Origin: a virus
Strand: one strand, 5' to 3'
Length of the DNA stretch: 32,452 bases
IMG/VR virus record: IMGVR_UViG_3300030102_000564
Span: 1 to 32,452 of that record
Shown here: piece by piece, positions 15,050 to 23,300 of the stretch
Layout of the letters: each line of letters begins with the position of its first letter
Numbering within the stretch: position 1 is the stretch's first letter
The notes under the pieces: generated by a model
Told to the model about the DNA's origin: nothing
Database searches by the model: none
What the model saw: only the letters and a program-made list of their open reading frames with translations
Program-made: the position numbers and the translations under genes

Positions 15050-15564
15050 CCGTTTAACGGATTAGACGCTGATTCTTTTATTTCTTCAATTAAAACGTCT
15101 TGTAATTCATTTTCTTTTTTAATAATTGCTATACCTTTAGAATTTTCTTCTATGTCCTCTTCTAATTCCCAAGCATATTCTTCTAACTCTTTTATGGGTG
15201 TGCGTAATTTTTTATCTAACTTATCTAAATCATCATTAGATGCTGCGTCTGCTAAAACAGATTGTATTACTTTTATATCTTTGATAATGTCGCTTGTCAT
15301 AGCTTTTATATCATTGCTGTTACCTGCAATGTCATTTCTTAAATTATCTAAGACATCATTATCTAAACCTATTATTGTAGTTTCTAATTCTTTTAATTTT
15401 ACTTCTATGTCTGTTAAATCTACAGTTTCATTTATTACAAATTCTTGATTTTCTATTGCACTTAATCTAGTGTTGAATTCTCCCCATGCGTAAAATCCTC
15501 CACCTAAAGCTCCGACTACTCCAGCAAGAGAAGCCCAGTTTGTTAGTTTATTTACAATACTCAT
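15046..15564 (-). CDS. TM plus coiled-coil protein, function unknown
   Basis: A 172-residue protein with one N-terminal membrane segment (about 10-28, ASLAGVVGALGGGFYAW) followed by a long acidic coiled-coil region to the C-terminus (LSAIEN, then repeated heptad-like hydrophobics with Asp/Glu/Lys). No signal-peptidase site is evident, so it is probably anchored in the inner membrane. It is the last gene of the minus-strand block before the convergent SNF2 gene, and is coupled by ATGA to the exported acidic protein. Possible roles are lysis (spanin- or holin-like) or virion assembly; none is proven. The same architecture recurs at 31860-32216. Confidence 0.7.
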   Translation of the reverse strand: MSIVNKLTNWASLAGVVGALGGGFYAWGEFNTRLSAIENQEFVINETVDLTDIEVKLKELETTIIGLDNDVLDNLRNDIAGNSNDIKAMTSDIIKDIKVIQSVLADAASNDDLDKLDKKLRTPIKELEEYAWELEEDIEENSKGIAIIKKENELQDVLIEEIKESASNPLNG

Positions 15565-17216
15565 TGCTTTAATAGCTTAAGTTCTAACATAATTCCTGCT
15601 TTCTGTATAGACAATTCTTCTAGTTTTTTTCGTTGTATTTCTACTGGATCATTTTCAATATACACTGTAAGTGACACATTTTCGTATATTTGTTTAGTAT
15701 ATCCAATAAGATTAGTTTGAATAAAAAAGTCGTTGTTTACTTCGTAATCTAAATTTTCTTCTCCATAAAATGCCATTGTAGAATAGCTATCTAAAGAATC
15801 TTGTTCTGAGAACAATGTTACTTCTTTCACATCGACTTTTACTTCATCTACTTTTATTTCATCTATGTTTACAGATTTGTTTACTTTCTTGTCAGCTATC
15901 TTAGTTTCGTTTGTATCATTAACTGCGGTATCTTCGGCCTTCTTTTCGCTTGGACCATCTTCTTCTGATTCATTCTCAGCAGCCTCTGAAACGCTTTCTT
16001 TCTCCTCTGACTCGTTTTCCATAGTAGAATTATCTTCTTCAGTAGGTTCATCATTTGTAACCTCCTCTTCAGGTTCAGTCATTTCTTCTTCTGTTGGTTC
16101 AGGCTCTTTCATTTCTTTTTTCTCTGCCACTTCCATTTCTTCTGGTTCCTCTTTCATAGTTTCCATTTCAGGTTTCTCTTCCATTTCCATTTCTGGCTTT
16201 TCATTTGTGGCTAATTCCATAGGTGCCTCTTCTATTTCCATTTCTACAAATTCTTCTTCCATTTCCATTTCTTCAAACTCGCCAGGCATTTCTTCTGCTA
16301 CAATTGAAAATGCTTCTTCCATATCAACAGGCATTTCTATTATTTCAAATTCTTCTGGCATATCAAATTCTTCTGGAAAATAAAAATCGTCATTAAAATC
16401 AATTTCTTCAAAAGTAAATTCTTCTTCAAAATCTGGTAAATCTGGTATGTTATTTTCTATTTCATCTATCGCATCTTGTGCGTCATCATCTATTGGGTTA
16501 TATTCGTCAGTATTATATGTCATGTACAAAGAAGTGCCGAGTAAATTAGGTCCTCCTCTTGAAGTTGATGATCCATGACTATCTGTTCCTGACCAAGACC
16601 AATCTACATTGTTAGCGCCTACATCATTATGTATAAGAGTATCAGTGTATTGACCACATGCTGCAGTTACTCCAGAAGCATTTGATCCTGGATATCCATT
16701 ACAATTACCTTTAAATCCAGTTATTTCATTTCTAGTTTGCGATACTGAACTTAAAATATTTCCATCAGAATCTTTTAAAACCATAGTAGTTGTATGTGTA
16801 TCGTTACTTCCAGTTTTACTTTCACAATTACCTTCTACACTTTCACAGTTAGCTACATCTACGTTACTATTCAATGTAATTCCTGTATCTAACATTGATT
16901 GAGTAATAGAATTACTGTATAATTTTATATCATCTGCACTAACTGTAGCTGTTCCTGTTACTTCGAAATCTCCACCAACATCGTATTTATATCCACAATT
17001 AGCTTGTCCTGTAGGGCAAGTTATAGTAAACCCATTAAACGATTGACCATTAGTAACAAATCCACTACCGCCATCATTAATCATATCAGTAGATGATGAA
17101 TTCCAATCTACTCCGTCACCTGCGTTAGGCAGTAAATTTCCAGTAGTTACTTCTATACTATTCGTGTACGTTGATAACAGGAGAGTCAGCAATAGGCTCA
17201 ATATTTTCAACTTCAT
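15561..17216 (-). CDS. Exported protein with Cys-rich head and highly acidic domain
   Basis: A 551-residue protein. Residues 1-20 form a clear Sec signal peptide (MKLKILSLLLTLLLSTYTNS). The N-terminal 230 residues are Gly/Asn/Ser/Thr-rich and probably beta-structured, with six cysteines (67, 74, 124, 131, 172, 187) that could form disulfides in the periplasm. Residues about 242-430 are an extremely acidic Glu/Met/Pro-rich low-complexity region. The C-terminal 80 residues regain normal composition (YENVSLTVYIENDP, then a helix). AAAGGA lies 5 bases before the ATG at 17216. It overlaps the upstream exported protein by 59 bases. I recall similar exported proteins in marine phages but know no function; outer-membrane binding, calcium binding or a role in release are guesses. 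Confidence 0.75.
   Translation of the reverse strand: MKLKILSLLLTLLLSTYTNSIEVTTGNLLPNAGDGVDWNSSSTDMINDGGSGFVTNGQSFNGFTITCPTGQANCGYKYDVGGDFEVTGTATVSADDIKLYSNSITQSMLDTGITLNSNVDVANCESVEGNCESKTGSNDTHTTTMVLKDSDGNILSSVSQTRNEITGFKGNCNGYPGSNASGVTAACGQYTDTLIHNDVGANNVDWSWSGTDSHGSSTSRGGPNLLGTSLYMTYNTDEYNPIDDDAQDAIDEIENNIPDLPDFEEEFTFEEIDFNDDFYFPEEFDMPEEFEIIEMPVDMEEAFSIVAEEMPGEFEEMEMEEEFVEMEIEEAPMELATNEKPEMEMEEKPEMETMKEEPEEMEVAEKKEMKEPEPTEEEMTEPEEEVTNDEPTEEDNSTMENESEEKESVSEAAENESEEDGPSEKKAEDTAVNDTNETKIADKKVNKSVNIDEIKVDEVKVDVKEVTLFSEQDSLDSYSTMAFYGEENLDYEVNNDFFIQTNLIGYTKQIYENVSLTVYIENDPVEIQRKKLEELSIQKAGIMLELKLLKQ
15927..16493 (-). repeat. Acidic low-complexity coding repeat region
   Basis: The part of the exported-protein gene coding for Glu/Met/Pro-rich units such as EMEMEEKPEME and EEPEEMEVAEKKEMKEPEP. 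On the plus strand it reads as an imperfect array of ttcttc and catttcc triplet units, which also opens a long spurious Ser-rich frame on the plus strand. Array units are degenerate, so it has probably grown by slippage and then drifted. Confidence 0.6.
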
Positions 17217-17919
17217 CTTTTTCCTTTAGTGTTAGTAATTCTCTTTCAAGTCTTAATGCTTCTGCTGCTCTTTCTTCTGCTTCTTTTTTTGCAAGTTCAG
17301 CTTCTTCTTTTTCTTTTTGCTCTCTTATTTTTTCGTTTACTTCAGTGACTACTTCTTTTCTCTCTAAGTATGTTTCATAGTCAGGTCTTAACATTGGATA
17401 TGTAGCCCATAACTTCTTAGCTTCATCGCCTATTTTACCAGCAAAAGGGCAAGGTGTTCCTGCAGATTCCATAGCTGCAAATACACGAGCATCTTGACAT
17501 AGTATTGCAACAGAAGCAACTTTCATACCAAAATCTTGTAATACTTTAGCTAATTTTATTCGTTCACAATTTTCATCTATGACATGCTTTCCGCCAGAAA
17601 AACCAACGACACCAGTAGAAAGACTACCACTAACGCCCATACTACAAACATCTTGAGACATGGAAGAATAAGATGGTGAGTTTGCGGAAGGTGGTGGTAT
17701 ATCTGACCCATTGGTAGTTGATGCATTTGATGTTGTTGATGTTGTCGTATTCGTTTGTCCACCGGAATATGTATTGGTAGTAGTCGATGTATAGCCACCT
17801 GTAATATTCGTGTTACTGCCCGATGTATTTGTTTGAGTGTTTGTGTCTGTTGCATTTACCTTAAAACAAAAAAGAACAATAGTCACGAACATTATTAATG
17901 TACATAAATAATAACGCAT
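17158..17919 (-). CDS. Exported protein with Ser/Thr linker, Cys domain and Glu-rich coil
   Basis: A 253-residue protein. Residues 1-23 are a signal peptide (MRYYLCTLIMFVTIVLFCFK then VNA, cleavage likely before TDT). About 24-85 is a Thr/Ser/Asn/Gly-rich linker. About 90-165 is a conserved-looking domain with four cysteines (92, 118, 141, 157) in contexts such as DENCERIKLAK and GTPCPFAGKIG, which I associate with a common marine phage protein of unknown function. The C-terminus is a Glu/Lys/Ala coiled coil (190-240). I start it at 17919, 1 base after the stop of the DUF6321-like gene; an upstream in-frame start at 17964 would add a basic extension and overlap that gene. It overlaps the next exported protein gene by 59 bases, so the two are probably co-produced. 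Confidence 0.75.
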   Translation of the reverse strand: MRYYLCTLIMFVTIVLFCFKVNATDTNTQTNTSGSNTNITGGYTSTTTNTYSGGQTNTTTSTTSNASTTNGSDIPPPSANSPSYSSMSQDVCSMGVSGSLSTGVVGFSGGKHVIDENCERIKLAKVLQDFGMKVASVAILCQDARVFAAMESAGTPCPFAGKIGDEAKKLWATYPMLRPDYETYLERKEVVTEVNEKIREQKEKEEAELAKKEAEERAAEALRLERELLTLKEKDEVENIEPIADSPVINVHE

Positions 17920-17920
17920 T

Positions 17921-18205
17921 TTAAGATTTTTTCTTTTTAGCTGATTTTTTATTTTTGTTAGCAAAGTTTCTAGCTGCTTCTACTGAGCCAAAACCCCATG
18001 CTTTAAGTGCTAGTGCTTTTCGAGTTGGTCTACCCTTCTCGTCTTTCATTGGTCCTTTCATACCAGCAAATCTGGCAGCAAACGATACTCTTCTAGGATT
18101 GGTACCTTTCTTTACAGGTGCTTTTAAGTTAGCACCTTTAGCATTAAAAAAAGCTCTGCCCTTTGCAGATAGACCGCCTTTTTTATTTTTGTGTTCTTTT
18201 TTCAC
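17921..18205 (-). CDS. Small basic protein, DUF6321-like
   Basis: A 94-residue protein with about a third Lys/Arg. GGLSAKGRAFFNAKGANLK followed by APV, then RRVSFAARFAGMKGPMKDEKGRPTRKALALKAWGF, matches a pattern I know from viral DUF6321 proteins of marine phages and algal viruses. The C-terminus is a Lys-rich tail. Strong positive charge suggests nucleic-acid or polyanion binding, for example DNA packing in the head, but this is inference. Its start overlaps the stop of the next small basic gene by one base (TAATG-like). Confidence 0.72.
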   Translation of the reverse strand: MKKEHKNKKGGLSAKGRAFFNAKGANLKAPVKKGTNPRRVSFAARFAGMKGPMKDEKGRPTRKALALKAWGFGSVEAARNFANKNKKSAKKKKS

Positions 18206-18489
18206 TATTTTTTCTTTTTCTTTTTAGTCGTACCGTCAGGGTTTCTATTTTTACTTTTCTTTCCTTTTAAAATATCGCTATCTACTTTCGCTGCTTTTCC
18301 GCCAGTTAAAGCTGAGTTTACTCTTGCCATAGCCCATGCTTGTGGAGAAACACCTTTTCTGTGTCCACTAGTTCTATAAGCTGCTAGTCCTCTATTATAA
18401 ATAGCCCTTACTTTACTTGGTGATACTCCTGCTTTTTTTGCTTTATTAGCAATAGCTGTTGACGTGCTACTTGATTTCTTTTTAGCCAT
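18205..18489 (-). CDS. Small basic protein, DUF5824-like
   Basis: A 94-residue protein. After a Lys/Ser-rich start (MAKKKSSSTS) comes GVSPSKVRAIYNRGLAAYRTSGHR and SPQAWAMARVNSALTGG, a pattern I recognise from the DUF5824 group found in phages and large DNA viruses; the tail is poly-Lys. The ATG at 18489 has AGGAG 5 bases upstream; an in-frame start at 18519 would lie inside the upstream gene and include that ribosome binding site. Second of four adjacent lysine-rich proteins. Function unknown. Confidence 0.72.
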   Translation of the reverse strand: MAKKKSSSTSTAIANKAKKAGVSPSKVRAIYNRGLAAYRTSGHRKGVSPQAWAMARVNSALTGGKAAKVDSDILKGKKSKNRNPDGTTKKKKKK

Positions 18490-18676
18490 ACATTCTCCTA
18501 AATCGTTTGTTATGTACACTCTCCTTTTTAGAGCCTACAAATTTTCCACCCTTCTTATCTCCAGGTAAAACTCCAGATCCTTTATTATCTTTATTTAATC
18601 TTTGTATTGCTTTTTTTCTAGCAGCTCTTGTTTTACCACTAGTGCCAGAAAGATATTTTTTAGGTATCTTTTTCAT
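18482..18676 (-). CDS. Small basic protein with KKIPKKYL start
   Basis: A 64-residue, Lys/Arg-rich protein. The N-terminus KKIPKKYLSGTSGKTRAARK resembles the [KR]-IPKRYLP...L...R motif of short viral proteins (DUF5754-like in large DNA viruses), followed by a Gly/Lys-rich segment. Coupled by ATGA to the 43-residue gene upstream and overlapping the DUF5824-like gene by 8 bases. No enzymatic motif; nucleic-acid binding is plausible from charge. Confidence 0.65.
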   Translation of the reverse strand: MKKIPKKYLSGTSGKTRAARKKAIQRLNKDNKGSGVLPGDKKGGKFVGSKKESVHNKRFRRMYG

Positions 18677-18804
18677 TTTTTCTTTTTACTTTTTTGTTGC
18701 GCTCTTTTCAAAGCTTTTTCTGTAGGTGCACCTTTTTCACCTTTTTTTCGCATTTTTTCTCCACGCTTTCTTTTAGCATGAATATTAGCCCAAAGTCCTG
18801 GCAT
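18673..18804 (-). CDS. Small basic protein MPGLWANIHAKRKRGE type (43 residues)
   Basis: The protein begins MPGLWANIHAKRKRGEKM, continues with GEKGAPTEKALKRAQ and ends in a Lys tail. I recognise the GLWANIHAKR...GEKMR...KGAPT pattern as a short protein common in marine phages and some algal viruses. It starts at the TAATG overlap with the lysozyme stop and ends at the ATGA of the next gene, so it fits exactly between them. First of four lysine-rich proteins in a row. Function unknown. Confidence 0.75.
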   Translation of the reverse strand: MPGLWANIHAKRKRGEKMRKKGEKGAPTEKALKRAQQKSKKKK

Positions 18805-19226
18805 TATACACTCCTCATTGTTTCGCTTAACTCTTTAGCTCTATTAGGCGTTTGTTTCGCCCACCTAGAATCCATCATTTCGTCAGCTGCTGTTTGAAAA
18901 TCTTTTTTCTCTAACGCACTAAGCATATTTTTAAACTTAGACACACCTGTTTCCCCTAACTGAAAACACATTTCTATAATTATTTCCTCTGCTTTTTCTG
19001 GTAAATTCATGTTTCCGCATAGTCTATCTGCACCAGCTATTGCAGTATCGAAATCTATATCAAAATAATGCTGTAATACTTCTTCAGGGTATTCTGTATC
19101 ATCTTCCCAAGTTTCGTCTTTACGACATAGATGTCCCCACCCTATTGTTCTTTTTCCAAGTGTATCTTTGTACACCATATTTCTGTAACCTTCGTGATGC
19201 TTGATTCTTTTTTCTAAATCTTCCAT
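18804..19226 (-). CDS. Endolysin, T4-type lysozyme (GH24)
   Basis: A 140-residue glycoside hydrolase that should cleave the MurNAc-GlcNAc bond of peptidoglycan. The catalytic triad has the T4 spacing: Glu12 in HHEGYR, Asp21 in YKDTLG and Thr27 in RTIGWGH. The remainder (EMCFQLGETGVSKFKNM, then SRWAKQTPNRAKELSETM) matches the C-terminal lobe, including the final NRA. No signal peptide or SAR anchor, so it depends on a holin, and a holin gene lies immediately upstream (shared boundary base). Length is slightly below T4 lysozyme (164). Confidence 0.92.
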   Translation of the reverse strand: MEDLEKRIKHHEGYRNMVYKDTLGKRTIGWGHLCRKDETWEDDTEYPEEVLQHYFDIDFDTAIAGADRLCGNMNLPEKAEEIIIEMCFQLGETGVSKFKNMLSALEKKDFQTAADEMMDSRWAKQTPNRAKELSETMRSV

Positions 19227-19621
19227 TATTTTTTCTTGAGCATTTTAACTGCTCCTCCTACTCCTTTTATACCAAAGGAAGCACTTATTGCAATATATAA
19301 TAAATGTTGATAGTATTCTGGTAATTGCTGTAACGCTATAAACCCTCGTTCTACGTGTTCAGTCATACCTGGAATAAACACCAAAACTGCAGGGACCAAA
19401 AGGACTATAAGACTTACTTCATCTTTCCATGACCCTTGCATTTGATCAACTGCGCTCTGTTCCCATGCAACTTTACCAGCAATCTGGTCTTGCTTTAACT
19501 TAGTCTGTGCTTTTATTTCTGTAACTTTTAATTGAGTTTTAGCTTTTTTAGTGTCAACAAAACCCTTGACGCCATCAGCGACAACGCCTAGTAAGGGTTT
19601 TGCTAACAACTGCCAAACCAT
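19226..19621 (-). CDS. Holin, 3-TM type
   Basis: A 131-residue membrane protein. An N-terminal amphipathic/basic region with coiled-coil character (TKKAKTQLKVTEIKAQTKLKQ) precedes GSWKDEVSLIVLLVPAVLVFIPGM (membrane segment), then a re-entrant/second segment (GFIALQQLPEYYQHLLYIAI) and a short C-terminal helix with a Lys tail. The KDE...PAVL.FIPG and IAISASFGIKG motifs are those of the GTA/phage holin 3TM family. It directly precedes the lysozyme gene, the usual holin-endolysin order. It would form the membrane lesion that releases the lysozyme. Confidence 0.82.
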   Translation of the reverse strand: MVWQLLAKPLLGVVADGVKGFVDTKKAKTQLKVTEIKAQTKLKQDQIAGKVAWEQSAVDQMQGSWKDEVSLIVLLVPAVLVFIPGMTEHVERGFIALQQLPEYYQHLLYIAISASFGIKGVGGAVKMLKKK

Positions 19622-19624
19622 TTT

Positions 19625-19744
19625 CTATAAAGCCCCTATCACTATGATTACAATTATTGCTACTATCGCAGCTTTAATCCAATCTTTCATGCTCCAATCA
19701 GACCACTCTTTTAAATGCGCCCATAAATCTTGTAAAAGTTTCAT
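19625..19744 (-). CDS. Small single-TM peptide in the lysis region (39 residues)
   Basis: Begins MKLLQDLWAHLKEWSDWSMK, an amphipathic Trp-rich helix, followed by a strongly hydrophobic membrane helix (AAIVAIIVIIVIGAL). It has one of the best ribosome binding sites of the window (AAAGGAG, 5 bases before the ATG) and lies 3 bases from the holin gene. Position and topology suggest an antiholin, holin partner or other lysis regulator; no family recognised. Confidence 0.7.
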   Translation of the reverse strand: MKLLQDLWAHLKEWSDWSMKDWIKAAIVAIIVIIVIGAL

Positions 19745-19769
19745 AAAAACTCCTTTGTTATTGTTTCGA

Positions 19770-20081
19770 TTATACTATATTTTCGTTCCAATAACAGTGA
19801 TTATTGATTAAATCAACGTTTAAAATTTTAACTCCTAGCTCTTTTTGCCTAGTATTTGGCGACCTAAATACCCTACGTTGACACTCTAGTAAGTTTTTGT
19901 TCTTTCTATAACTAACAACTTTAACGTCAACAGGTACTAATTTATTGTTTTCTAATATTACTAAATCTATCGGTCCAGTATGAACTACATTATTAAATAC
20001 TTGATGTCCTTGTTTCAATAACCATTGAACGGCGTAATGTTCTGCAACTATTCCTAATCTTACTTTACTTATCTCGGCCAT
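19770..20081 (-). CDS. Small PD-(D/E)XK nuclease-like protein
   Basis: A 103-residue protein with the core of the PD-(D/E)XK fold: Gly10 and Glu14 in a first helix (LGIVAEHYAVQWLLKQG), Asp39 in GPIDLVIL, and Asp52-x-Lys54 in VPVDVKVVSY (an Asp variant of ExK). The order resembles archaeal Holliday-junction resolvases and YraN-type proteins, and phage resolvases of similar length. It could resolve branched DNA before packaging. It lies in the lysis region between two small membrane-protein genes, overlapping the upstream one by 13 bases. Nuclease activity is inferred. Confidence 0.68.
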   Translation of the reverse strand: MAEISKVRLGIVAEHYAVQWLLKQGHQVFNNVVHTGPIDLVILENNKLVPVDVKVVSYRKNKNLLECQRRVFRSPNTRQKELGVKILNVDLINNHCYWNENIV

Positions 20082-20311
20082 GATATGTTTGATAAAGATA
20101 CGATTATACCTATTATCAAACTAACTATACCTAACGCTTTTAATGTTCCTTTACTATTTGCAATAGTAACATTCAAACTGTTAATCGCTTCTGTATTTTT
20201 TTCTACCAATTCTTCTAGTCTTAAATTTATTTCGTTTTGTCTTTTCCACTTTTCTTTTTCTTGAGCTTCATGCACAGCTAATTCTACCGTTTTTGTACTC
20301 AAGTCAGTCAT
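20069..20311 (-). CDS. Coiled-coil protein with C-terminal TM segment
   Basis: An 80-residue protein: residues 10-50 form a charged coiled coil (QEKEKWKRQNEINLRLEEL...), 58-75 a membrane helix (ALGIVSLIIGIIVSLS), then a short tail ending in WPR. This layout is seen in small phage holin/XhlA-like and spanin-like proteins. It sits at the boundary between internal virion genes (ATGA with the 1087-residue gene) and the lysis genes. Lysis role is inferred from topology and place. Confidence 0.65.
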   Translation of the reverse strand: MTDLSTKTVELAVHEAQEKEKWKRQNEINLRLEELVEKNTEAINSLNVTIANSKGTLKALGIVSLIIGIIVSLSNISWPR

Positions 20312-23300
20312 TCTGAAAGTGCTCCACCTGTCATTCTGTCAACAAATCCGCCTAACATTTCGCCTGTTTTATTAAGTGCACTTACTCCAGTTGCTCCTGC
20401 CAGCACTGTAGCATCAGCTGCAGTGCTCATAGTTTGACTCTGTCTATCTTCATCAGCTCTAAATCCACCTGCTACACTTGATTCTATTATCTGAGATACA
20501 TTCATAGCTGTTGTAGAAAGGTTTGCGTTCTTATAAGCATTTTTAAAATCTTCAAACTTGAAGAAATTTACAAATCCTCGAGTATCGAGTATTTTGAAAA
20601 AATTACCAAGCCCTCTTATTAAAGTTCTTTTTCTATCTAACTGACCTAAAAAAACGTTTTTAAGAGAATCTGCGACTGCAGCATCTCCATTTCTTAACGC
20701 ACCAATAACAGGGCTGTAATATTGATCTAAAAAATCAGCCATTTCTGTAAAAGAGTTAAGCCATTTATCGCCAAATAATTCTCTATAAAATTCTGGTTTA
20801 CTAGATATTTCGTTTTTCAATGCTCTAGGATCAAATATAAATATACCTTCTCCAGCTTGTATCATAGTTTTATTATTAAATTGCATCATCGCATATCTTC
20901 TAAAATTATTAACCATTTCTTTATTTAATACTTTTCGTTTAATACCTTCTGTTATAAATTCATTTAATTTAGTAGGATTATCTTGAAAAAATTTGTATAG
21001 ACTTTGATACTCCATACTTCCAATTTTTCCTGTAAATCCTTTTATGTAACTATTTAAAGCAGCCCTATCTGACGTTAATTGTTTTAGTTTATTAACAGCG
21101 TTTATTCCACCTTTAGAAATTTGTTTCCATTCTGCTGGACTAAAAAATTGTTCTGCAATAGCACCATTTTCATTTATCCATTTCTTAAAAATTTTATTTA
21201 TACCTGTAAAATCTTTATTATTCAACGCAGTTTGTAAACCATCTCCAGTTTCACCATCTAATGCTTTCGCTAAAGTCTGCAATATACTTTCTTTAAATAA
21301 TTCTCTTTGAGGAGCTAGTTCTGGAATTTCATTAAATAAATAACTTATTTGCCCTAATTGTTTCTTTCCAGCTTGACTGGACATCATGCCTATAAATAAA
21401 TTTTGTCCACCTTGAGTAAATCCTATTTCGTCATTTCTTAATACTTTCATTAACAAGTCAGAGTTTTTCAAGTTATTTAACTGTCTTGCAAAATTTCTTG
21501 TATTTAAAAATTCTTTAAATTTAGCAGGTCCTTCTTGAAGTCCAAATTTATCTCTAAATTCTCTGTTTATCGCTCCATACAAATCATCACGTAAACCACT
21601 CGCTAAACTTACAACTTTATTCTTTTTAGCTAAAGCTCCATAAGTTCCAGGATTATCAATAATATCGTTTAAGTCATTTAATAAAGAATCTATTTCGGCA
21701 TAAGAAAAAGCTTTTATCTTACCCGGTCCTGGCTTGCTTCTTGTAAATATTGATACTTGATCAATTATATTTTTTAAAGCTTCTCTTTGTCCTTTATCCA
21801 TATCTTTCATAAAAGACTTATTAAGTGTTCTAATTAAAGAATAAGCTGTTTCTCTGTATCGTTGCGGTTTTATAAATTTTACATTTAACGGATCTTTTCC
21901 TAGTGCGCCTTCTAATAAAGTTGCTATTTTAGTGTTTTGTTTTTGTATCATATCTAGCGTAAACTTATTCGCAGTTTGAGCTATCATGTTAGGATTAAAC
22001 GCTTCGCCGTCAGCAGTTTTTACTACACTGTATAAAATAGCATTTAATTCGTTATAAGGGTTGACAAACAAAGAACTTGATTCATTTAACTGTTGTTGTG
22101 TTATTTTATTCGCTGCAGCAACAAAGTCATTACCAAATAATATTTGAGGGCTAACAGCAAAATCAGGAACATCTGATATATCTCCTTTAGCTGTTTTTTT
22201 ACTTAACTCTTTAAATGCTTCACTAACTTCTCTTATTATTTGAACTTGCGCTAAATCAAATGCAGTTACTTGATATGGCGTAGAAGTTTTATTTAACGCA
22301 TCTTTAGTTACTGGAACTGCTCCAGATTTAAAAGCTTGTAAAATTGTAATATCGACTTGAGGAGCGTCTGGTCCTAATTCGTCTTGTAATATTTTATTAA
22401 CTCTATTAACAGAAGCTTCATTTACTTCTCCACCAGCTTTTTGAAATGTTTCATATGCTTTTATTAATTGATTAGGCGGTAAAGCCCCTGCTCTCTTAGC
22501 TACAAATCTTTTAACGAATCTAGCTATACCTGGTATTGCTACACCAAATGCAGCTTCAAATGTTGCCGCCATAGCAACATCTCCTAAAACATTTTTATAA
22601 TTATCTTTTATAAATTGTACTATTTGCTCTTCAGATATATCACCTTCTTTAGCTTGTAAAGAATAAGCGTGACCTATACTGTTTACAATAAGTTCTGTTA
22701 CTGCTACACCTGCAGCTGCTCCTCCAGCACTTCCTAATATTCCACCTGGCGAGCCAACTACACCTCCAGTTATACTTGCTATAATATTAGGTATTTCTCT
22801 TATGACCATAGCCATATCACCTGAGTCCATACCTGGAACATTTACTGGTTGAACTAAGCCATTACCTATTCTATACGCCAGCATATTTCCATTTTCACCT
22901 TTATACGTTCCGCCAGTAATTTCGTCAAACGTGCCTACTGTGATTAACGATGGGTCCATACCAGGGTTAGCGTTCATTAAAACAGCTTTTACTAAATCTT
23001 TTTTAACATTTATGTCGGCGTTAGGTCCTACAAGTTCTGTGATGATCCTTGGCCCTATATTCATTTTTAAATTTTCGTCAATACCGCCAAGTAGCATTGC
23101 TTCTTTTCCTGGCGTATCTTCTTCTAATTGATTTATATAATTTTCATACGCACCCATAACTTGTGGAATTTGTTGATCAAACATTCTATCAACAGTCATG
23201 CCAATAACTTCTTGTTTTAATTCGTCAAATAAAAAATTATCTATGTTATCTACACTTCCATATTTTTGTCCGTATAAATTAGTAGTGTCAGTTTGTATTT

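Noticed and set aside
15050-15060. CCGTTTAACGG inverted repeat as terminator between convergent genes
   Set aside because: Arms are only four to five bases, the loop is one to three bases, there is no T run, and it codes for the last residues of the minus-strand gene.
15865-16383. 172-codon Ser-rich open frame on the plus strand
   Set aside because: It is the antisense of the Glu/Met-rich repeat region; its composition is a by-product of the ttc/cat triplets, it has no ribosome binding site, and it lies wholly inside a convincing exported-protein gene.
17577-17855. 92-codon minus-strand frame inside the exported protein
   Set aside because: It is an off-frame reading of the Thr/Ser/Asn linker, rich in Gln/His, without a ribosome binding site or recognisable motif.
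17920-17964. Extended start of the first exported protein
   Set aside because: The 15 added residues would place a Lys-rich stretch before the signal peptide and overlap the upstream gene; the ATG at 17919 starts 1 base after that gene's stop and gives a normal signal peptide.
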